Assembly (NCBI GenBank): GCA_964475945.1
Contig: CAYYYF010000004.1
Coordinates: 1 to 64,000 of the forward strand
Reading direction: 5' to 3'
Origin: JBBIQH01 sp964475945
GTDB lineage: Archaea > Thermoproteota > Nitrososphaeria > Nitrososphaerales > Nitrosocaldaceae
Length of the DNA: 64,000 nt
Positions within the stretch are counted from its first letter, which is position 1; each line of letters opens with the position of its first letter. Below, one piece after another: positions 58,916 through 64,000 of this stretch. A program made the translations under genes and the position numbers. The notes below the pieces were generated by a model that saw nothing but the letters and a program-made list of their open reading frames with translations, was not told the DNA's origin and did no database searches.

Positions 58916-59248
58916 CTATCTATTCATTAGGGAGTATCTAAACCCTTCTATGCTTTTTAACATATCAGCAGTCTCATTAGCAACATCCTTTATGGTTAGA
59001 TCGTTGTAGTATCTGCTAAGCGCTTTTCCAGCAAGTATCATGGGTATGCCTATAAGGTTTGATACCATGGTAGGCTCTGGTATCCAGAATAGCATCCATC
59101 CTACTCTGCTCAGTGTCTTGCTTACCTTAGGAGCATTCTTTATGTTATCAAAGGCAGACTTTGTATCCTTATCCATAATAGCATTGAGTGATGAGTAAAG
59201 TTCAGTCCTCCTCTTTATTGCTTCTATCATATCCTTTGCATTATGCAT
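58916..59248 (-). CDS. Hypothetical protein with hydrophobic hairpin, upstream of eL38
   Basis: About 110 residues from ATG 59248 (MHNAKDMIEAIKRRTELYSS); the frame is open to 59311, but the added part lacks family-like character. The middle WMLFWIPEPTMVSNLIGIPMILAGKAL is hydrophobic and may enter the membrane. The ends are helical and charged. It is co-transcribed with eL38. Function unknown. Confidence 0.62.
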   Translation of the reverse strand: MHNAKDMIEAIKRRTELYSSLNAIMDKDTKSAFDNIKNAPKVSKTLSRVGWMLFWIPEPTMVSNLIGIPMILAGKALSRYYNDLTIKDVANETADMLKSIEGFRYSLMNR

Positions 59249-59324
59249 GTTGTTATGCAGCAAGTATTGATGATAAACCTTTATGTATATGCAATTATAC
59301 AAGATGAGCAATTAAATAGACTAC

Positions 59325-60161
59325 ATGCCATGGATTAATATGCGTAACATTATTGATCTAAGAGTAACACTTGAGAGTGGGCAGGTATTCCTATGGTATG
59401 AGATTAAAGGTAACTACTACATAATACATGGGAGCAATGTATTAAAGGTAAGGGTAGATGATGATAATTTAACATATGACTCTATGCCAAGTAAAGTTAA
59501 CGTGGAGGAGTTCTTTAGGCTAGATGATGATATACATAAGATAAATAATAGTATAGCAAGGGATGAGTTGATAAGGAAGGCAATAGAGGAGTTCTATGGG
59601 TTAAGGTTGCTTAGGCAGGAGCCATTCCAGTGCATGATCTCATTCATATCAGCAACCAATACCAGCATAAGGCATATTACAAGTATGCTTGGTAAACTAT
59701 GTAGAAGGTTTGGTGCATGCATAGAGTTCGATGGACTAAGATTTTACACATTCCCAGATGCAAAGGCAATAGCATCAGCAAGTATCAATGAGTTATGCTC
59801 ATGCTCTCTAGGCTATAGGGCAAGGTATATCAAGCATGCTAGTAGTGAGTATCCTAGCATGGATGTTGAGTATCTAAAGAAGGCTAGTTATAATGATGCA
59901 AGGGATATACTCTTAAGCATACCTGGTATAGGTAGCAAGGTTGCAGATTGCATACTGCTATTTGCATTGGAGCATGTAGAAGCATTCCCTATAGATGTTT
60001 GGATATCTAGAGTAGTAGCAAGATACTATAATCATATTGTAAAGGGTAGGTTAACAGCAGGAAAGTATATGTATGTAGCAGATGCCATGAGGGCATACTT
60101 TGGTATCTATGCAGGTTATGCACAGCAGTATCTATACTGCTATGCTAGAAGGCACTTGTGA
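59325..60161 (+). CDS. ogg: 8-oxoguanine DNA glycosylase (OGG1-type HhH-GPD)
   Basis: The 278-residue protein has the OGG1 N-terminal lobe (TLESGQVFLWYEI), a middle segment EPFQCMISFISATNTSIRHI typical of OGG1, and the helix-hairpin-helix LLSIPGIGSKVADCILLFALEHVEAFPIDVW, where Lys of GSK is the Schiff-base nucleophile and the final Asp is catalytic. It removes oxidised guanine and nicks the strand. ATG 59325 is the start (ATG 59340 possible). Confidence 0.92.
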   Translation: MPWINMRNIIDLRVTLESGQVFLWYEIKGNYYIIHGSNVLKVRVDDDNLTYDSMPSKVNVEEFFRLDDDIHKINNSIARDELIRKAIEEFYGLRLLRQEPFQCMISFISATNTSIRHITSMLGKLCRRFGACIEFDGLRFYTFPDAKAIASASINELCSCSLGYRARYIKHASSEYPSMDVEYLKKASYNDARDILLSIPGIGSKVADCILLFALEHVEAFPIDVWISRVVARYYNHIVKGRLTAGKYMYVADAMRAYFGIYAGYAQQYLYCYARRHL

Positions 60162-60197
60162 TAATATTAATAAAAGCAACTCTTGTTATAGATTAAA

Positions 60198-60272
60198 GGG
60201 CCCGTAGCTCAGCATGGATAGAGTGCCTGCCTTCTAAGCAGGTGGTCGTGGGATCGAAGCCCACCGGGCCCG
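60198..60272 (+). tRNA. tRNA-Arg (TCT)
   Basis: A 75-nt gene with acceptor GGGCCCG/CGGGCCC, anticodon stem-loop CCTGC-CTTCTAA-GCAGG (anticodon TCT, reading AGA/AGG codons), and T arm GTGGG-ATCGAAG-CCCAC. The discriminator is G73. It has no intron and no encoded CCA. It lies between the ogg and archease genes. Confidence 0.96.
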
Positions 60273-60318
60273 TTAATGTATTGATAAACTTATTAACTTT
60301 AATCAAGTAGAGAGTAGC

Positions 60319-60735
60319 ATGAGTTATAGGATGCTTGAGCATATGACAGATGCACTTATAGAGGTAGAGGCTGATACGCTAGAGCAGGCATTTGAGTTGG
60401 CAGCAAGGGCGCTTGTAGATGTTATGATAGATGTTAGCAAGGTTGATGCTAGGCAGGAGTTGGATATAGATGTTGATGGCCATGATTTTGAGAGCTTACT
60501 ATATAACTGGTTGGAGCATGTTATGATAATACTTGTAAGTGATCATATAGCATTGAGTAGATTCAAGGTTAGAATAGAACAGGATAGAGGGTATAGGTTG
60601 CATGCTAAGGCATATGGGGAGCCATTGGATCTTGAGAAGCATAACTACAAGGTTGAGATAAAAGGTGTAACGTATCATATGATGAGTATAGGGTATGATA
60701 GCAAGTATAGATTAACATTCCTCCTTGATCTATAA
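60319..60735 (+). CDS. Archease
   Basis: The 138-residue protein has the archease features: EHMTDALIEVEADTLEQAFELAARAL at the start (H and D of the metal site), ESLLYNWLEHVMIILVSDHIALSRF, and the end YHMMSIGYDSKYRLTFLLDL with the final Asp. Archease speeds RtcB-type tRNA ligase by helping GTP and metal exchange. A tRNA with two introns lies in this window, so the splicing pathway is in use. RtcB itself is not here. Confidence 0.92.
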   Translation: MSYRMLEHMTDALIEVEADTLEQAFELAARALVDVMIDVSKVDARQELDIDVDGHDFESLLYNWLEHVMIILVSDHIALSRFKVRIEQDRGYRLHAKAYGEPLDLEKHNYKVEIKGVTYHMMSIGYDSKYRLTFLLDL

Positions 60736-60772
60736 ATAAAATATTATATGCGAGTGTTGTGAATACTTAACT

Positions 60773-61192
60773 ATGGAGAGGGACCCAGAGTTAGAGAGGA
60801 TTATGGAGAAGAGGCTCAAGGAGATGATGGAGCAGGCAAAGGGGAATAGTAGAGCCTCTACAGGAGCAAGGATAATAGAGTTGAGTGAGAGGGATTTTGA
60901 CGATGTTATAAACAGTAGTAAACCTGTTATAGTAGACTTCTGGGCAAGCTGGTGCGGCCCATGCCAGTTCATGCTCCCTATATTCGATAGGTTAGCAAGG
61001 GTATATGGTGATAGGATGGTATTTGCTAGGCTTAATGTCGATGAGAACCAAGCAGTGGCAGCAAGGTATGATGTATATGCTATACCAACCTTTATAGTAT
61101 TCAAGGATGGCAGACCTATAGATAGGGCTGTGGGTGCTATTGGAGAGATAGGGCTTGAGAAGCTGATAAGGAAGAATATAGGCAATAATTAA
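60773..61192 (+). CDS. trxA: Thioredoxin
   Basis: The 139-residue protein has the redox site WASWCGPCQFMLP and the later cis-Pro AIPTFIVFKDG in a complete thioredoxin fold. It reduces protein disulfides in the cytoplasm. Before the fold there is a charged, probably helical extension of about 40 residues (MERDPELERIMEKRLKEMMEQ), common in archaeal thioredoxins. Its own promoter lies between 60736 and 60772. Confidence 0.95.
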   Translation: MERDPELERIMEKRLKEMMEQAKGNSRASTGARIIELSERDFDDVINSSKPVIVDFWASWCGPCQFMLPIFDRLARVYGDRMVFARLNVDENQAVAARYDVYAIPTFIVFKDGRPIDRAVGAIGEIGLEKLIRKNIGNN

Positions 61193-61228
61193 TTAACTAT
61201 CATTTATGTTAAGATAATCTAGTTATCT

Positions 61229-62353
61229 ATGTATCAGATTACACTATATCATTATTTAGACATGTCAAAAAAAATGGTTAAGATATATATAGTCTTTCTG
61301 ACTATTAAATCAATCAGACTAGTTACTGCACTTATAACAGCTATAACTCTAACTAGTATACTAGTAGTATATACAGGTAATCACTTCAATAGCAATAAAG
61401 AAGGCGTATATATCTCAACTATGCATGATAGTATAAAAGGATCTGAGATAGATCCTGCTAAGTTCCTTACCAACTTTGAGTATGGGCAAGTCTCTATACT
61501 TGATGATGGGACTATTTTAAGAGTTTACCATAACTGTAGAGGATGTTAGACTAGAGATCGCTCCTAATATATACTTTGATGCTTGGATATATAATGGCAG
61601 TATACCAGGTCCAACATTAAGGGCCACTGAAGGAGATAGAGTTAGGGTTACATTCATTAACAATGGATCACATCCCCATACAATACACTTCCATGGTAAA
61701 CATCCAGCAGAGATGGATGGCTCTCTAATATTCGTTCCCCCAGTGGAAGATTTGTATATGAGTTTACGGCAGAACCATTTGGATTTGGATTACACCTTTA
61801 TCACTGCCATGTTCCTCATAGCAGAGCATATAAATAGAGGGTTATATGGTGCCTTTATAATAGACCCAAAGATACCAAGACCTCCAGCAAAGGAGATGGT
61901 CATGGTATTGAATGGTTATGATACAGATTTCGATAAAGAGAATAACTTCTATACTGTAAACGGTATACCATTCTATTACATACATAATCCAATAGAGATA
62001 AAGGCGAGCATGTTAGGATTTATCTTGTAAATATGCTTGAGTTTGATCTTATAAATAATTTTCACCTCCATGGTGATCTATTTAAACTTTATAGAACTGG
62101 CACTAGTCTTATGCCTCATGAGATTACAGCCATGGTTACTATGAGTCAAGGAGAGAGGGCTATCCTTGAATTTAAGTATTATTATCCAGGGCTTTACATG
62201 TTCCATGCACATGTGATAGAGTTCTCTGATAAAGGCTGGATGGGTTTCTTCAAGGTAGTAGAAGATGATGATAATACTGTTGTCGATGATATAACTGGAG
62301 ACCCTGATGATAAAAAAGATGATAGCGCCGATGTTAATGATGATAATTATTAA
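61229..62353 (+). pseudogene. Multicopper oxidase gene broken by about four frameshifts
   Basis: Parts in different frames add up to one two-domain multicopper oxidase. They are a hydrophobic N-terminal segment (SIRLVTALITAITLTSILVVY), APNIYFDAWIYNGSIPGPTLRATEGDRV, HPHTIHFHGKHPAEMDG, GRFVYEFTAEPFGFGLHLYHCHVPH, NRGLYGAFIIDPK, HLHGDLFKLYRTG and GLYMFHAHVIEFSDKGW. The copper ligands (HFHG, YHCH, HLHG, FHAH) are all there. Shifts are needed near 61520, 61742, 61828 and 62010. The tail is Asp-rich. The start could be ATG 61229 or 61262. It would have been an exported oxidase. Decay is likely; repeated sequencing error is the alternative. Confidence 0.85.
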
Positions 62354-62374
62354 CATACTGACTAGTGAAGGTAT

Positions 62375-62847
62375 ATGAATACTAGAAGAGTAATACTAGC
62401 AATTATACCTATACTACTTACCTTATATATTGCGTATACAGTAGCCATTGGTATAGGTTTACATAACCTTGAAGGATTAGCAATAGGCGCAGCATTGGCA
62501 ATAGGAGAGGTAGCATTATCAAAGTTCTTAGTTATATGATTTACAATACATAATGTGACAGAAGGTATTGCTATAGTAGCACCACTGGCCAACATTAGAG
62601 TAAAGGCGGTGCATTTTATAATACTAGCTATTATAGCTGGTGCATCAACTATATTTGGAGGATGGATAGGCAGTCTCATAAATATACCTATAGCATCAGC
62701 TATATTCCTTGCTATTGGAGTAGGAGCTGTGCTTCAAGTCATATATGTTAGATTGATGATAAGAATGTAAAGATACTATCTACTCATAATGCGGCTGGAT
62801 TCATTACAAGCATGTTGATAATGTGCTTGACAGGATTGTTTGTATAG
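62375..62847 (+). pseudogene. ZIP-family metal transporter, broken by an in-frame stop and a frameshift
   Basis: From ATG 62375 the frame reads a ZIP permease part: IGLHNLEGLAIGAALAIGEVALSKFLVI, then TGA at 62537-62539, and on in the same frame FTIHNVTEGIAIVAPLA with the H-N-x-x-E-G metal motif in both halves, and FGGWIGSLINIPIASAIFLAIG. A stop at 62768 comes early; one base shift near 62760 restores HNAAGFITSMLIMCLTGLFV up to TAG 62845-62847. It would take up divalent metal ions. It lies 22 bp after the multicopper oxidase remnant on the same strand, so both have decayed together. Confidence 0.85.
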
Positions 62848-62857
62848 TCTTTAAAGA

Positions 62858-64000
62858 CTAGAGGTAGCCATACAATGGGTCAAGCTTGCGCCTTATCTTT
62901 GCTATCTCATCCAAGAGTGCCAACTCCTCTTGGCTAAGCCTATGCTTGAACCTCTCTACTAGCATCTTGTAGTGCTGTGCTGGAGGTAGTGTGTATAGTA
63001 TATCCCCTTCCTTTATCTGCCTCCCAATAGTAGGCTCGTTCATAGAGACTGCTACCTGCATACCCTTCCTAGCCTCATCTATGCTCTTCCCCTTATCCTG
63101 TATCTGATGTATGCTCCCTACATCCATACCTTCAGCATTCATAACTTGGCTCTTCTGTCTTAACCTGCCTTCAATAACCTCAACACCAAAGACTGCTGGA
63201 TTGCTCCTCCTGAATACAAAGCCCTTCATCACACTGAACTTGCATGGTTGCACGAGTGATGCAAATATACTACTCTCCTCCCTCTCCCTCTCATAACTAA
63301 CCCATTGCCTGTAAGACTCTACAAGGGTATAGATTACCTTATCATGGAATATCTTTACGCCTTTAGCCTCTGCTTCTTGCTCAGCATCCTGTAGAATCTT
63401 GGTATTGAATGCTAATACTACACCTAGATACCTATCCCTCTCCTTCACTGTAGCAGCCTCTATAATATCCCTCTTTGTAACACTCCCTATATCTGCTATC
63501 CTTATAGGTATACCTTCCTTCTTCAGCATATCAACTATAGCCTCCAGTGAGCCTAGGGTATCACACTTTAATACAACACCAACCTTATCAGTGCTTATAA
63601 CTAGAGCATTAACCTCACTCTGTAACTGCTCCTTTAACTGCTCTATGCTACTGCTATCCCTTATAACATAGAACTGGCTCCCTGCTAATACTCCCTCTAT
63701 ATCTTGCGAGTGTGATGCTACCTTTACACCTACTGCAGCATGTACCTCACTTACCCTTATGAACTTGTCTCTAGGGTCTCTCATCTCATCCAATGGCTTT
63801 GGGAGTAGAAGAGCCTTAACCTTTGTTATTACCACACCATCCCTCTTAACCAGCATTATATCATCCCCTTCCCTTAGACTACCATCTAGAAGGATAAGGT
63901 TTGCTGTGAAACCTAGCCCATGCTCCTCCTTCACCTCAAGCACTATACCCTTGCCCTGATCACTCACCTCAAGCCTCTTAAGCATGTACTGCTGCACTAG
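62858..64000 (-). CDS. infB: Translation initiation factor aIF5B, C-terminal part (partial)
   Basis: About 381 codons of the 3' part of the gene are in the window; the frame continues past 64000. The protein includes the beta-barrel domain II (GLGFTANLILLDGSLREGDDIMLVKRDGVV), domain III (LVISTDKVGVVLKCDTLGSLEAIVDMLKKEGIPIRIADIGSVTKRDI), and domain IV (VMKGFVFRRSNPAVFGVEVIEGRLRQK) of aIF5B. This GTPase joins ribosomal subunits and positions the initiator tRNA. The G domain lies outside. Ends with the usual helical tail. Confidence 0.96.
   Translation of the reverse strand, partial: LVQQYMLKRLEVSDQGKGIVLEVKEEHGLGFTANLILLDGSLREGDDIMLVKRDGVVITKVKALLLPKPLDEMRDPRDKFIRVSEVHAAVGVKVASHSQDIEGVLAGSQFYVIRDSSSIEQLKEQLQSEVNALVISTDKVGVVLKCDTLGSLEAIVDMLKKEGIPIRIADIGSVTKRDIIEAATVKERDRYLGVVLAFNTKILQDAEQEAEAKGVKIFHDKVIYTLVESYRQWVSYEREREESSIFASLVQPCKFSVMKGFVFRRSNPAVFGVEVIEGRLRQKSQVMNAEGMDVGSIHQIQDKGKSIDEARKGMQVAVSMNEPTIGRQIKEGDILYTLPPAQHYKMLVERFKHRLSQEELALLDEIAKIRRKLDPLYGYL

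Overview
The window looks like chromosome of a thermophilic member of the Thaumarchaeota (Nitrososphaerota), perhaps Nitrosocaldus-like. This rests on the combination of a group II chaperonin (thermosome), an archaeal histone, eS17, eL38, family B DNA polymerase, RadA, aIF6, aIF5B, a zinc-type ferredoxin, an archaeal ABC-type zinc uptake operon, mannosyl-3-phosphoglycerate synthase (a thermophile compatible-solute enzyme), a PhaC/PhaE polyhydroxyalkanoate synthase and a PEF-type C-terminal sorting signal. The DNA is AT-rich, genes are short and tightly packed on both strands, and many starts are TTG or GTG. No amo, urease or carbon-fixation genes lie in this window, so ammonia oxidation cannot be read from it.

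Layout. 1-9.8 kb: end of a thermosome gene, a radical SAM protein resembling the Grs tetraether-ring enzymes, an A-type Fe-S carrier, zinc ferredoxin, aIF6, tRNA-Cys plus histone, TatD, PurA, PyrF and a NUDIX hydrolase. 9.8-15 kb: many very small zinc-ribbon proteins, a DUF373 membrane protein, a 37-residue almost wholly acidic peptide, a THUMP protein, and an overlapping operon eS17 - ubiquitin-like protein - Cgi121 (KEOPS). 15-23.5 kb: PolB divergent from a Hef-type helicase, rhomboid protease, an unidentified structured RNA of about 219 nt, a JAMM protease, MpgS, and a TFB-like protein without zinc ribbon. 23.5-31.7 kb: AlaRS, LeuRS, a tRNA-Gln interrupted by two introns, NadE. 31.7-37.8 kb: aldehyde dehydrogenase and a PHA-granule cluster (PhaE, PhaC, alpha/beta hydrolase, RAM-VOC fusion, AbrB-like protein, phasin-like protein). 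37.8-45.8 kb: RadA, ribosomal stalk proteins L12, L10/P0, L1 and L11 in separate units, Lrp regulator, HD hydrolase, cobalamin adenosyltransferase, tRNA-Phe. 45.8-51.2 kb: ZnuABC divergent from a NikR-like regulator across a palindromic operator, a four-CBS protein with a ribosome-hibernation-factor-like tail, and a ferritin-like/VIT1 fusion behind a cluster of palindromes. 51.2-61.2 kb: a decayed SBBP beta-propeller gene, the XPB-Bax1 repair pair, phosphohexomutase with a duplicated promoter segment, ferredoxin, beta-CASP nuclease, eL38, OGG-type glycosylase, tRNA-Arg, archease, thioredoxin. 61.2-64 kb: multicopper oxidase and ZIP transporter genes, both broken by several frameshifts, then aIF5B running off the edge.

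Several themes link distant genes. DNA maintenance: PolB, Hef-like helicase, RadA, XPB-Bax1, OGG, TatD. tRNA processing and modification: KEOPS subunit, THUMP protein, archease, and a tRNA with two bulge-helix-bulge introns. Ubiquitin-like chemistry: a Gly-Gly-ending beta-grasp protein and a JAMM protease. Metal homeostasis: Znu, NikR-like, VIT1, ZIP, MCO, YggX-like. All four disrupted genes in the window encode exported or membrane proteins, whereas housekeeping genes are intact.

No CRISPR array, insertion sequence, rRNA or replication origin was recognised. The most unusual items are the 219-nt structured RNA, the doubly interrupted tRNA-Gln, the mirrored 22-bp palindromes before the ferritin/VIT1 gene, the KEOPS/ubiquitin-like operon, the RAM-VOC fusion in the PHA cluster, and the MCO-ZIP pseudogene block.
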